Positions 1 through 9,255 of a DNA stretch of 64,000 bases are shown piece after piece. The notes under the pieces are model-generated. The model saw only the letters and a program-made list of their open reading frames with translations, was not told the origin of the DNA and searched no databases. The DNA is from UBA12202 sp002691725 (lineage in GTDB: Bacteria; Pseudomonadota; Alphaproteobacteria; Puniceispirillales; UBA1172): the NCBI GenBank assembly GCA_965660675.1, contig CBFIAU010000004.1, positions 124,001 to 188,000 on the forward strand, in the 5' to 3' direction. The position numbers and the translations under genes are program-made. Positions within the stretch are counted from its first letter, which is position 1. Each line of letters opens with the position of its first letter.

Positions 1-134
1 TCAGGGAAAGGGGCAACGATTGGCCGGCCATGAACCGCATGTGGCTTTGGCGATAAAATAGCCATGTCACGCCCCGGCAGGGCGTCAATGGCATCAGGGA
101 CAGTCATTGGCTTGGCAAACAGCGATGACAACAT
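1..134 (-). CDS. msrA: Peptide-methionine (S)-S-oxide reductase, N-terminal part
   Basis: Only the first ~44 codons are present; the gene runs off the left edge. Reading down from the ATG at 134-132 gives a hydrophilic N-terminus containing ALPGRD, then a segment ending PIVAPFP. This matches the non-catalytic leader of long-form MsrA (E. coli MsrA also has ALPGR followed by a short spacer before the GCFWG active site). MsrA reduces methionine-S-sulfoxide in oxidised proteins, using thioredoxin. The start is supported by GGAG eight bases upstream. The catalytic Cys lies outside the window, so the call rests on the leader alone. Confidence 0.72.
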   Translation of the reverse strand, partial: MLSSLFAKPMTVPDAIDALPGRDMAILSPKPHAVHGRPIVAPFP

Positions 135-166
135 AGCAAAGGCTCCATTTCTATAAATATCAGCTT

Positions 167-195
167 ACCCGTATATGGTTACCCTATATATGGTT
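167..195. repeat. Tandem duplication, 14/15 bp x2
   Basis: Two adjacent copies, ACCCGTATATGGTT and ACCCTATATATGGTT, lie between msrA and the 3' end of pgk. They belong to a class of short tandem duplications seen repeatedly in this window. Confidence 0.7.
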
Positions 196-260
196 AATGC
201 TGGCGAGGCTGACAAGGTTTAATCGTATAAGGGGATTGCACGATTTGCGGTTTTGGCAGA

Positions 261-1469
261 TCAGGATTTTGCCACCAGCGCGGCCACCCCCGGCAAGGTC
301 TTGCCCTCAAGCCATTCAAGGAAAGCCCCACCAGCGGTGCTGACATAGCTAAACTGATCAAGCACATTAGCCTGATTAAGCGCGGCAATAGTATCACCGC
401 CACCAGCAACTGAGATTAAATCACCCGCCGCCGTTCGCTTAGCCACATGTTGCGCTAGTTCTGTTGTCGCCTGATCAAATGGAGCAAGCTCAAAGGCGCC
501 CATTGGGCCGTTCCAGATCAATGTCTGACAATCATCAATCGCCGTCTTGATCATTGCCACCGCATCGCCACCAGCATCAAGGATCATTTCATTTTCGGCC
601 AATTTGTCATGCGCAAACTGCACCTTTCGATGCGGCGCATGGGCGGCAAAAGCTGTTGCGACAACACCATCCTGCGGCAAGATCAACTGGCAGCCAATAG
701 CCGCCGCCTGCTGATGAATAGCTTTCGCCGTTTCGACCATATCTGGCTCTACCAAAGAGGCCGCGATATCATGGCCTTCTGCCATAAGAAAGGTATTCGC
801 CATGCCGCCGCCAACGATAAGAACATCGACTTTGGCAACCAGATTTGTCAGCACATCCAACTTGGTGGATACTTTGGCGCCGCCAACAATAGCTCCAACT
901 GGCCGCCGTGGTTGCCCTAATGCCGTATCAAGGGCAGATAATTCGGCCATCATCAATGCCCCCGCATAAGATGGCAGATAAGACGTTATGGCTTCGGTCG
1001 AGGCATGGGCGCGGTGGCTGCATGAAAAGGCATCATTGATATAGGCATCGACGCCTGCGGCCAAGACTTTGGCGAAATCATGATCATTCGCTTCTTCGCC
1101 AGCCGCAAAACGCAGATTTTCCAGCATCAAAATATCACCATCCTTCAATTCCGCCTTGGCTTGCGCCGCCGCATCACCAATAATATCGGCAACAAAGCGC
1201 ACAGGCTGGTTAAGGGATTGCGCCAAAGCCTCGGCAACCGGAGCAAGGCTCATCTCAGGGTTGGGCTTGCCTTTCGGACGGCCGTAATGCGAAAGCACAA
1301 CAATTTTTGCGCCATGCTCTGCCAATGCCTTTATGCCGCCAGAAATCCGATCAATGCGCGTTGTGTCAGTGATGTCACCATCTTGCATTGGGACATTCAA
1401 ATCTGCTCTTATCAGCACGGTTTTTCCGCGCATCATTTGCGGCTCTACGGGAAGCGGAAGCTGTGACAT
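261..1469 (-). CDS. pgk: Phosphoglycerate kinase
   Basis: Cytosolic enzyme interconverting 1,3-bisphosphoglycerate + ADP and 3-phosphoglycerate + ATP in glycolysis and gluconeogenesis. The 402-residue length is normal. Landmarks visible in order: RADLNVP near residue 21, the SHYGRP loop near 60, GGAKVSTK near 196, the nucleotide-site NGPMGAFE near 320 and the GGGDT loop near 354. The start has GAGGATTGT directly upstream. It sits with gap, tkt and fbp on the same strand, as in many alphaproteobacteria, but azlC/azlD on the opposite strand separate it from gap, so it must have its own promoter or be read with genes upstream of 1469. Confidence 0.97.
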   Translation of the reverse strand: MSQLPLPVEPQMMRGKTVLIRADLNVPMQDGDITDTTRIDRISGGIKALAEHGAKIVVLSHYGRPKGKPNPEMSLAPVAEALAQSLNQPVRFVADIIGDAAAQAKAELKDGDILMLENLRFAAGEEANDHDFAKVLAAGVDAYINDAFSCSHRAHASTEAITSYLPSYAGALMMAELSALDTALGQPRRPVGAIVGGAKVSTKLDVLTNLVAKVDVLIVGGGMANTFLMAEGHDIAASLVEPDMVETAKAIHQQAAAIGCQLILPQDGVVATAFAAHAPHRKVQFAHDKLAENEMILDAGGDAVAMIKTAIDDCQTLIWNGPMGAFELAPFDQATTELAQHVAKRTAAGDLISVAGGGDTIAALNQANVLDQFSYVSTAGGAFLEWLEGKTLPGVAALVAKS

Positions 1470-1610
1470 ACAATCCTCATAAATATAATTTCAACCGATG
1501 TAATAAGCCATTGCGACTATCTGGCTTTTCCCATAGCATGCTGACGGTAATCTTCCAAGATGAGTTTAATTGTCTTTGATTATGTTATCATTATTGGCAG
1601 AAAATCGCTT

Positions 1611-2351
1611 ATGGCAAAATCCACTTCAAATCATTCGCACCATCGCCGCCTGGATGAGTTCATGCTTGGCTTGAAGCACGAAGCACCAATGCTGGTTGGG
1701 GTCATCCCATTCGGCTTGATTTTCGGCGCTTTAGGTGTCGAGGCTGGGTTGACGCCACTGCAAATCATGCTGATGTCGGTGATTATCTTTGGTGGCGTTA
1801 GTCAGATTATTTTTCTTGATCTAGTCGCAACCGGGGTTAATCCATATTTGATCAGCTCTACCGTGGGTGTGATTAATTTACGCCATGCGCTTTATTCAGC
1901 GCGAATAGCGCCGTTTTTCAGCCAGCTTAGCCTTGGCTGGAAAATCATTCTGTCCTATTTGCTGACTGATGAGGCCTATGCCATGACCATTCGGCGGTTT
2001 GAGACTCAGCCCCATCATCCTTTCATGCATTATCATATGCTGGGAACGGGGTTATGCCTCTGGATAAGCTGGCAGATCACAACAGTTCTGGGCATATTGC
2101 TTGGTGCGGCTATCCCGCCATCACTAGGGCTTGGCTTTGCTATCGCCCTCACCTTTATGACAATAATCATCCCCTATTGCACGCAATTTCCGCATCTGAT
2201 CGCTGTCTTGGTTTCAGCTAGCATAGCCATATTTGCCTATGCCTTGCCGTGGAAATTAAACCTTATCATTGCCGCCATAGCAGGAATGTTAGCCGGATAT
2301 CTGACCGAATCTTTGACTAAATCTGTGGCGAAGAATAAGGGGGAGGCATGA
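1611..2351 (+). CDS. azlC: AzlC family amino-acid exporter, large subunit
   Basis: Polytopic inner-membrane protein. The GLKHEAPMLVGVIPFGLIFG segment near residue 22 and the following hydrophobic helices are typical of AzlC, which with AzlD forms a branched-chain amino-acid (azaleucine) exporter. An in-frame ATG at 1560 would add 17 residues, but neither start has a strong ribosome site; I chose 1611 because AzlC proteins usually begin close to the conserved segment. Its last four bases overlap azlD, so the two are translationally coupled. It points away from pgk (shared upstream region 1470-1610) and towards gap. The substrate is inferred from the family only. Confidence 0.88.
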   Translation: MAKSTSNHSHHRRLDEFMLGLKHEAPMLVGVIPFGLIFGALGVEAGLTPLQIMLMSVIIFGGVSQIIFLDLVATGVNPYLISSTVGVINLRHALYSARIAPFFSQLSLGWKIILSYLLTDEAYAMTIRRFETQPHHPFMHYHMLGTGLCLWISWQITTVLGILLGAAIPPSLGLGFAIALTFMTIIIPYCTQFPHLIAVLVSASIAIFAYALPWKLNLIIAAIAGMLAGYLTESLTKSVAKNKGEA

Positions 2352-2662
2352 TCTGGATCGCTATTATTATTTCTGGCTTATTCACGTTTGTGACACGCTT
2401 TGCTTTTATTGGCGGCTTATCTGGTCGTCAGTTGCCGCCACCTATTCGCTCATTATTGGCATATGTCACCACCGCAGTATTGAGCGCGTTAATCGCCTCA
2501 GATGTGCTTATCATTGATAATCATCTCAATCTGACAGAAAACCCGCAAGTACCGGCGCTTGTGATCGCCGGAATTGTCGCTTTATTATTTCGCAATATCG
2601 TTCTGACTATTGCGGTTGGATTGCTGGCATTATGGGTCGCGCGGCATATGATTTTTATCTAG
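2348..2662 (+). CDS. azlD: AzlD family transporter, small subunit
   Basis: A 104-residue, four-helix membrane protein with the family pattern: a TRFAF motif near residue 16, then helices around LLAYVTTAVLSALIASDVL and ALVIAGIVALLF. AzlD partners AzlC in export of branched-chain amino acids. It starts in an ATGA overlap with azlC and ends 8 bases before the 3' end of gap, which is on the other strand, leaving almost no room for a terminator. Confidence 0.88.
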   Translation: MIWIAIIISGLFTFVTRFAFIGGLSGRQLPPPIRSLLAYVTTAVLSALIASDVLIIDNHLNLTENPQVPALVIAGIVALLFRNIVLTIAVGLLALWVARHMIFI

Positions 2663-2670
2663 CGATACGC

Positions 2671-3678
2671 TTACAGCAAAGCTCCCATGGCGGCGGCAGT
2701 ATCTAGCATCCTCACGGAAAACGCCCATTCATTATCATACCATGCCATGACACGACAAAACCTTGGGCTCAACGCTTTTGTTTGATCTAATGCAATTACC
2801 GAAGACCGGGGATCGTGATTAAGATCAATGGATACTAACGGCTCATCCGTTATCCCCAATATCCCTTTCATCTGGCCTGTTGCCGCTTCCGCAAAGCAGG
2901 CATTAATCTCATCAACGCTGGTATCACGCCCAGCCATAAACTTAAGATCAACAGCAGACACATTAGGCGTTGGCACTCGCATGGCAACACCATCCAGCTT
3001 GCCACTCAATTCCGGCATAACCAGCCCCACCGCCCTGGCCGCACCTGTTGTTGTTGGGATCATGCTTTCGGCGGCAGCCCGGCCACGATAAGGGTCTACA
3101 TGACTGTTATCCAATATCCGCTGATCGCTTGTGTAGCTATGAATGGTCGTCATAAAGCCTTGTTCTATTCCGATCGCGTTATGCAGAACCGACGCCATCG
3201 GCGCCAAACAGTTGGTCGTGCATGAGGCGTTTGAGACAACAATATGATCTGCGGTCAGCTGCTCATGATTAACGCCATAGACAACGGTCAAATCTGCTTC
3301 TTTTGCGGGTGCTGAAACCAGAACTTTTTTTGCTCCAACGGCGGTATGCGCAATGGCTTTATCACGGCTGTTATAGGCGCCAGTACATTCCAGCACAATA
3401 TCAACATCAACAGCCCCCCAATCAAGATCAGCAATATGCCTTGTGTTCGTAATCCGCATAGGGCCTTTGCCAACATCCATCGTGTTGTCGTCAAAAGTCA
3501 CCGGATGCTGAAAGCGGCCATGGACGCTATCATAGCGCATGAGATGGGCATTGGTTTCAATACTTCCTGTAATATTGAGTGCAACAATCTCAACATCTGA
3601 CCGATTTTCTTCAATGATTGCACGCAATACATTGCGTCCAATGCGGCCAAATCCATTTATGCCCAAACGTATTGTCAT
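2671..3678 (-). CDS. gap: Glyceraldehyde-3-phosphate dehydrogenase, type I
   Basis: Converts glyceraldehyde-3-phosphate to 1,3-bisphosphoglycerate (or the reverse in gluconeogenesis). The GINGFGRIGR dinucleotide fold is at residues 6-15 and the catalytic Cys is C153 in SCTTNCLAP; 335 residues is standard. The loop after the second beta strand reads ALNITGS, where most homologues have A(I/L)NDL; the aspartate that normally discriminates against NADP is therefore absent. This suggests NADP or dual cofactor use, which would suit a biosynthetic role. The start is backed by AAGGATAG. It lies downstream of tkt on the same strand with a 29-base gap. Confidence 0.96.
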   Translation of the reverse strand: MTIRLGINGFGRIGRNVLRAIIEENRSDVEIVALNITGSIETNAHLMRYDSVHGRFQHPVTFDDNTMDVGKGPMRITNTRHIADLDWGAVDVDIVLECTGAYNSRDKAIAHTAVGAKKVLVSAPAKEADLTVVYGVNHEQLTADHIVVSNASCTTNCLAPMASVLHNAIGIEQGFMTTIHSYTSDQRILDNSHVDPYRGRAAAESMIPTTTGAARAVGLVMPELSGKLDGVAMRVPTPNVSAVDLKFMAGRDTSVDEINACFAEAATGQMKGILGITDEPLVSIDLNHDPRSSVIALDQTKALSPRFCRVMAWYDNEWAFSVRMLDTAAAMGALL

Positions 3679-3707
3679 AGTGCTATCCTTAAAATCATTT
3701 TTTGGAA

Positions 3708-5696
3708 CTAGAGTGTTAATTCTTGAACTGTTTCCACAATATTTTCGACGGTAATGCCAAAATGCTTATACAGATCAGGGGCCGGGGCAGACTCGCCAAA
3801 GCTACTCATACCAATAAAGCCCTTTGGATCAGAAACATATCTATCCCAGCCAAAGCTGCTTGCGGCCTCAATCGCAACCCGTGGGGCGCGGCCTAACACC
3901 TTATGACGATAGGCGAGGTCTTGCTGCTCAAACAGCTCCCAACATGGCAAGGACACAACGGCTGCCTTCATGCCCTTTTCGGCAAGCTGATCAGCCGCGC
4001 TAACGGCTAGCGCGACCTCTGTTCCTGTTGCGATCAAGGTGACATCGCGCTTGCCGTCAGTTTCGCGCAAGACATAGCCGCCCATGAGTGATTTATTGAG
4101 CGAGCTGCTCTCATCACGAAGTGTTGGCGTGCTTTGCCGTGATAATGACAGCACTGATGGCGCATCAGAAATGGATAATGCCGCCTCCCAAGCCTCCGCC
4201 ACTTCGACCGCATCAGCAGGCCGGAAAACATAAAGATTAGGGGTCGCGCGCAACATCGCCAAATGCTCAATCGGCTGATGTGTTGGGCCATCCTCACCAA
4301 GACCAATGGAATCATGGGTCATGACGTAAATCACCTGTTGCCGCATCAATGCCGACAGGCGCATGGCGCCGCGGGCATAATCAGCAAAGACAAGAAAAGT
4401 GCCGCCATAAGGCACCACCCCGCCATGCAGAGCCATGCCATTCATCGCCGCCGCCATGCCATGTTCACGAATACCGTAATAGACATAACGGCCTTTGAAC
4501 TGTCTGGCTGAAACTGACTTTGTGTGTTCCGTTTTAGTCAGGTTAGACCCTGTCAGATCGGCTGATCCACCAATGGTCAGGCCTGTCGCCTCATTGATGA
4601 CTTCCAAGGTTTTTTGTGAAGATTGGCGTGTCGCCATTTTCGGCTGGCTAGTCTTAAACTGTTGGCGCAATTGTTTTAACTCACGCCATAGTTTTTGTGG
4701 GTGAATGCCTTCAATAGCTTCATTAAAGCGCCGCGCTTTGCGTGATTGAGCGTATCGAGATTGCCATTCCTGATAGACATCAAGGCTACGTTCTGCCGCC
4801 TGTTTCCAGTCAGCCCGGACATCATCCGGAACAACAAAAGGCGCATGTGGCCAGCCCAGGGCTTTCCTTGCGCCGGCAATTTCCTCATCACCCAAGGGTG
4901 CGCCATGGGTTTTAGATGACCCGGCCAATGTCGGTGCGCCGAACCCAATCGTTGTTTTACACGCAATCAGCGATGGTCGTGAATTGGCCAGCGCCTTTTC
5001 TGTTGCCTTGGCAATCGCATCGGGATCGTGCCCATCAACCGCTTGCACATGCCAGCCTGCGGCACGAAAGCGAGCCAGCTGATTAGTTGAGGTTGAAAGC
5101 TCCGTTCCGCCATCAATTGAAATGCTGTTATCATCCCAAAATACGGTTAATCGTCCGAGCCGAAGATGCCCGGCCAGATCAATCGCCTCATGGCTAATGC
5201 CTTCTTGCAGACAACCATCCCCCGCAATCACCCATGTTCTATGATCGACAAGCGAGACACCAAAGCGTGCCGACATCAACCGTTCTGCCAGTGCCATACC
5301 AACTGAGGTAGCAAGCCCTTGTCCTAATGGCCCTGTTGTTGTCTCAATGCCGCTGGCCAGGCCATATTCAGGATGCCCTGCGGTGATAGAACCAATCTGG
5401 CGGAATTGGCGCAACTGATCAATCGTCATGTCAGCATAGCCGAGCAAATGATTGAGCGAATAATGCAGCATTGAGCCATGACCTGCCGATAAAACGAAAC
5501 GGTCACGATCTGGCCAGGCTGGATCAGCAGGATTGATTTTAATGAATTGAGAAAACAGAACCGTTGCCACATCTGCCATTCCCATAGGCATGCCCGGATG
5601 CCCGGATTTGGCGGCTTGAACCGCATCCATAGAAAGAAATCTAATGGCATTAGCCATATGATTATGGCGGTCAGATGAAAGCTTTTGATTTGGCAT
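3708..5696 (-). CDS. tkt: Transketolase
   Basis: TPP-dependent transfer of two-carbon units between pentose-phosphate and glycolytic sugars. Visible: SGHPGMPMG near residue 32, the TPP motif beginning GDGCLQEG and continuing to WDDNSISIDG, the GIREHGM segment of the pyrimidine domain, and a C-terminal transketolase domain. The 662-residue length matches E. coli TktA. An upstream in-frame start at 5744 would add 16 residues without homologues; I chose 5696 because GAGAGAAG precedes it. Likely co-transcribed with fbp upstream (79-base gap) and gap downstream. Confidence 0.96.
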   Translation of the reverse strand: MPNQKLSSDRHNHMANAIRFLSMDAVQAAKSGHPGMPMGMADVATVLFSQFIKINPADPAWPDRDRFVLSAGHGSMLHYSLNHLLGYADMTIDQLRQFRQIGSITAGHPEYGLASGIETTTGPLGQGLATSVGMALAERLMSARFGVSLVDHRTWVIAGDGCLQEGISHEAIDLAGHLRLGRLTVFWDDNSISIDGGTELSTSTNQLARFRAAGWHVQAVDGHDPDAIAKATEKALANSRPSLIACKTTIGFGAPTLAGSSKTHGAPLGDEEIAGARKALGWPHAPFVVPDDVRADWKQAAERSLDVYQEWQSRYAQSRKARRFNEAIEGIHPQKLWRELKQLRQQFKTSQPKMATRQSSQKTLEVINEATGLTIGGSADLTGSNLTKTEHTKSVSARQFKGRYVYYGIREHGMAAAMNGMALHGGVVPYGGTFLVFADYARGAMRLSALMRQQVIYVMTHDSIGLGEDGPTHQPIEHLAMLRATPNLYVFRPADAVEVAEAWEAALSISDAPSVLSLSRQSTPTLRDESSSLNKSLMGGYVLRETDGKRDVTLIATGTEVALAVSAADQLAEKGMKAAVVSLPCWELFEQQDLAYRHKVLGRAPRVAIEAASSFGWDRYVSDPKGFIGMSSFGESAPAPDLYKHFGITVENIVETVQELTL

Positions 5697-5775
5697 GATA
5701 CTTCTCTCACAGGCTAGCAGGTAAATTATGGTATCTTCTACCAACTCCTCGCCTTTGCTTCAACAATCTTATGCT

Positions 5776-6759
5776 TCATTCATTGTGATGAAGTGTATTC
5801 AGGCGCGTCATTTCTTGCTTTGCACCGAAAAATAGCGGCGTCCGTTGATGCAGGCTTTCAGGCGTTAGATCAAGAATAGTGTCTTTACCATTGGTCGCCA
5901 TACCGCCAGCCTTTTCGATCAGAAAGCTAATCGGATTGGCTTCATAAACTAGACGCAAGCGGCCATCTGTATATCCTTCTCGCTTATCACCTGGATATAA
6001 AAAGACGCCGCCACGTTGAAAAATGCGCCACGCATCAGCAACCATCGAACCGACCCAGCGCATACGGTAAGCCTTGCCATAAGCGCCTTCTTTGCCTGCA
6101 AGCACTTGCCGCATCCATTCCTGAACAGGCGAAAACCAATGCTCGGCATAGGCCGCATTAATCGCGTATTCTTTTGTTTGCGTGGGGATAGAGACAGCGC
6201 CGCCAACAGCAACAAAGTTGTTTTTTCGGTCATCCAAAATAAAACATTGCGGGGCTTCATCGCTGGTGAAAGCAAGAATCAAAGTTGTTTGCGGCCCATA
6301 AACAAAAAATCCAGCGGCCAGCTGATCGCGTCCGGCACAGGCGATAGGGGCATCTTGTCGCGGCATTAATGAAAAAATCGTCCCGACGCTGACATTCACC
6401 GCGATATTGGATGAGCCATCAAGTGGATCGATTGCCACCATCACCTGCCCATCCTGACCTGTGGCGATAGGCTCATCTTGTTCTTCGGATAGAATATGTG
6501 ATGCCGCCGTATGCTTGAGATGATTGATGATGATGTCTTCAGCCAGTACATCGAGCGTCTTTTGCTCATCGCCATCACTATTTTCAGCACCTGTTTCGGC
6601 GCCAAGATCATATTCAATCCCGCTCAAACGAATTGTGCTTGAAATTTCCATAGCAGCATTTGCCAGTTGGCTAATAATGCCGCCAATATCCTCACCAATG
6701 CGGCCATCCGCCAGACGGTTTTTAATATAATCCTCTAATGTCATCGGGCTTTTTGTCAC
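5776..6759 (-). CDS. fbp: Fructose-1,6-bisphosphatase, class I
   Basis: Hydrolyses fructose-1,6-bisphosphate in gluconeogenesis. The metal-binding DPLDGSSNI motif and the substrate-side YPGDKREGYTDGRLRLVYE and EKAGG segments are clear. The reading begins with GTG at 6759, preceded by AAAGGATAA; the next ATG is five codons in. At 327 residues it is a usual length. Its company (tkt, gap, pgk, pckA) makes this end of the window a gluconeogenic and pentose-phosphate block. Confidence 0.96.
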   Translation of the reverse strand: MTKSPMTLEDYIKNRLADGRIGEDIGGIISQLANAAMEISSTIRLSGIEYDLGAETGAENSDGDEQKTLDVLAEDIIINHLKHTAASHILSEEQDEPIATGQDGQVMVAIDPLDGSSNIAVNVSVGTIFSLMPRQDAPIACAGRDQLAAGFFVYGPQTTLILAFTSDEAPQCFILDDRKNNFVAVGGAVSIPTQTKEYAINAAYAEHWFSPVQEWMRQVLAGKEGAYGKAYRMRWVGSMVADAWRIFQRGGVFLYPGDKREGYTDGRLRLVYEANPISFLIEKAGGMATNGKDTILDLTPESLHQRTPLFFGAKQEMTRLNTLHHNE

Positions 6760-6849
6760 TTATCCTTTAATAATATGCAATGTGAAATATACGATCCGCA
6801 TATGTTACTTTTGATCAGCGCATAAGATATCATGATGATATCGGAAAGA

Positions 6850-7464
6850 TCAGTGTTGGCTAGGCGGCAGACCAACAACAACACCCGGTTTAAGATGATC
6901 AGCATGCCATGCTTTTCTGCCAAATACATCATAAACCATAGGGGCAAAATGGTCTAAATCCTGCATCGCATAATTCGGGTCAAATGACATCTGATCCCAG
7001 CGTTCACAAAAATCAGCGCAGCTTTGCCAATAGGGATTATCTTTGAACTGATCACGCTCATCTGGATTCCAGTCATAATGATGGCCATAATATTTCATCT
7101 GAAATATACCATGTTTTTCAACCACCCATGACACTTCTTCCCGCACAAAAGGGCGGATAATTTCTGCCGCCATACGGTCGTGATTTTGTGGCGATAAGCC
7201 ATCACCAATATCATGAATAAGCGCGGCAACGATCCAGTCAATATCAGCCCCGTCACGTTCTGCCCGTGTTGCTGATTGCAAGCCATGTTCAAGCCGCGAG
7301 ATTTGATACCCTGACAGCGATTCTTCACCTTGCGCTGCTAATTGAGCCAGTATCCGTTTTGGGGTACCGTTAAGGTAATCCGCCTCTAGCTCATGCAGAA
7401 GCTGATAATCTTCGTATGTTCCTTCATCCATCCGCGTAAATGAAACTTGATCTGATCTATTCAT
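6850..7464 (-). CDS. HD-domain protein, PhnZ-like
   Basis: A 204-residue single-domain HD protein. The first metal-binding histidine is in ISRLEHGLQSA and the HD pair in AALIHDIGD, followed by EKHG. This spacing and wording resemble PhnZ-type HD proteins (PhnZ has ISQLEHSLQ and AALLHDIGH), which are mixed-valent di-iron oxygenases acting on organophosphonates and inositol-like substrates, rather than HD phosphohydrolases. The resemblance is from memory and covers only the N-terminal half; hydrolase activity remains possible. A GGAGATG ribosome site precedes the ATG. It is 90 bases upstream of fbp on the same strand. Confidence 0.75.
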   Translation of the reverse strand: MNRSDQVSFTRMDEGTYEDYQLLHELEADYLNGTPKRILAQLAAQGEESLSGYQISRLEHGLQSATRAERDGADIDWIVAALIHDIGDGLSPQNHDRMAAEIIRPFVREEVSWVVEKHGIFQMKYYGHHYDWNPDERDQFKDNPYWQSCADFCERWDQMSFDPNYAMQDLDHFAPMVYDVFGRKAWHADHLKPGVVVGLPPSQH

Positions 7465-7533
7465 TTTTCATCTCCACATTGCTTCTGTAAAAAAGGTATA
7501 GATAAGAATCCGCGATGGCAATATCTAAACGTC

Positions 7534-7563
7534 TTTACAACTGCGCTATCACATCATTATATT
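7534..7563 (+). promoter_or_regulatory. Candidate promoter for pckA
   Basis: TTTACA at 7534-7539 and TATATT at 7558-7563 with an 18-base spacer form a plausible sigma-70 promoter about 30 bases before the pckA start. The flanking text repeats CTTTACAA twice. Inferred from consensus match only. Confidence 0.4.
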
Positions 7564-7595
7564 ATCGTACCTCTTTACAAACAGAATAAGACATC

Positions 7596-9206
7596 ATGAG
7601 CAAAATTACAGATTATTTGAATTCCATTGGGATCACCAATGTCGTTGAGGTTTTACATAACCCTGCTTACGACACCCTTTACGCGGAAGAAACCAACCCT
7701 GAGCTTGCTGGCTATGAGCGCGGCGTTGTATCAGAGCTAGGGGCTGTTAATGTTCTGACTGGTGAATATACAGGGCGCTCGCCAAAAGATAAGTATATCA
7801 CCATGGATGATAGCACGCGCGACACATTTTGGTGGAATGGTGAGATCAAGAATGACAATAAACCCATCACACCGGATGTCTGGACAGAGCTTAAGCAAGC
7901 CGCCACCGATCAGCTATCGGGTAAGCGGCTTTTTGTTATTGATGCCTTTTGCGGCGCTAGCGAGGACACGAGACTAAGTGTCCGTTTCGTCATGGAAGTG
8001 GCGTGGCAGGCGCATTTCGTCAAAAATATGTTTATCCGCCCTAATGCCGATGAGCTTGCCGCCTTCACACCCGATTTTGTCGTTGTTAATGCATCTAAAA
8101 CAGGGTTTGCCGATTACGCTAAACATGGCCTTAACTCTGAAACTTTCATTGCCTTCAACCTGACCGAAAATATGCAAATTATTGGCGGTAGCTGGTATGG
8201 CGGTGAGATGAAAAAAGGCATGTTTTCGCTGATGAATTATCTCCTGCCACGGCGCGGCATTGCCTCCATGCATTGCTCTGCCAATATGGGGCATGGCGGT
8301 GATACAGCATTGTTTTTCGGGCTTTCCGGAACAGGTAAGACAACGCTATCAGCTGATCCAGATCGCTTGCTAATCGGTGATGACGAACATGGCTGGGATG
8401 ATCATGGGATTTTCAATTTTGAAGGTGGCTGTTATGCAAAAACCATCAATCTTGACCCCGAAAAAGAGCCTGATATTTATGCCGCGGTCAAACGCGATGC
8501 CTTGCTTGAGAATGTTGTTGTTAGCGATGATGGCAAGATAGATTTTGATGATGACGCCTTGACCAGTAATGGCCGTGTATCCTATCCGATTGAACATATT
8601 ACCAACCGTGTCCAGCCCGTATCCAAGGGCGATCATCCTAAACGTGTTATTTTCCTGACCGCCGATGCTTTTGGTGTTTTCCCGCCAGTTAGCGTTTTGA
8701 GCCATGAGCAAATGCAATATCATTTCCTGTCTGGTTTTACAGCAAAAATGGCTGGAACAGAACGCGGTCTAACCACATCAGCGCCAACCTTTTCGGCATG
8801 TTTTGGTGCCGCTTTCCTAAGCCTTCATCCGACCGTTTATGCTGAGGTGCTGAATAAGCGCATGATTGATGCTGGCGCCCAGGCCTATCTGATCAACACT
8901 GGCTGGAACGGCAAGTCTGAGCGCATATCTCTAAAAGACACACGCGCCATTATCAAAGCCGTGCTGGAAGGCGCGCTTGATGGCGAAAGCACAACGAGCC
9001 TACCTATTTTCAATCTTGCTATGCCGCAGCATGTGCCGGGTGTTGATACATCTATTCTTGATCCACGCAACAGTTATGATGATGTTGAGCAGTGGCAAGA
9101 CAAAGCCAATGATCTGGCCAAATTGTTTATCAGTAATTTTGAAAAGTTCACGAACACGCCAGCAGGTTCAGCCCTCGTCGCGGCAGGCCCTGTTATCAGC
9201 ACATAA
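7596..9206 (+). CDS. pckA: Phosphoenolpyruvate carboxykinase (ATP)
   Basis: Decarboxylates and phosphorylates oxaloacetate to phosphoenolpyruvate, the first committed gluconeogenic step. The kinase P-loop GLSGTGKTT is at residues 242-250, the second nucleotide and metal motif GDDEHGWDD at 261-269, and the conserved TNRVQPVSKGDHPK and TADAFGVFPPVS segments follow. The 536-residue length is typical of the ATP-dependent class. It stands alone on the plus strand, with a candidate promoter upstream. Confidence 0.97.
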   Translation: MSKITDYLNSIGITNVVEVLHNPAYDTLYAEETNPELAGYERGVVSELGAVNVLTGEYTGRSPKDKYITMDDSTRDTFWWNGEIKNDNKPITPDVWTELKQAATDQLSGKRLFVIDAFCGASEDTRLSVRFVMEVAWQAHFVKNMFIRPNADELAAFTPDFVVVNASKTGFADYAKHGLNSETFIAFNLTENMQIIGGSWYGGEMKKGMFSLMNYLLPRRGIASMHCSANMGHGGDTALFFGLSGTGKTTLSADPDRLLIGDDEHGWDDHGIFNFEGGCYAKTINLDPEKEPDIYAAVKRDALLENVVVSDDGKIDFDDDALTSNGRVSYPIEHITNRVQPVSKGDHPKRVIFLTADAFGVFPPVSVLSHEQMQYHFLSGFTAKMAGTERGLTTSAPTFSACFGAAFLSLHPTVYAEVLNKRMIDAGAQAYLINTGWNGKSERISLKDTRAIIKAVLEGALDGESTTSLPIFNLAMPQHVPGVDTSILDPRNSYDDVEQWQDKANDLAKLFISNFEKFTNTPAGSALVAAGPVIST

Positions 9207-9255
9207 TCATCAGGCTTGAGGCTGTTTATTTAGAAAACCCCTGATTGCAGTAGCA

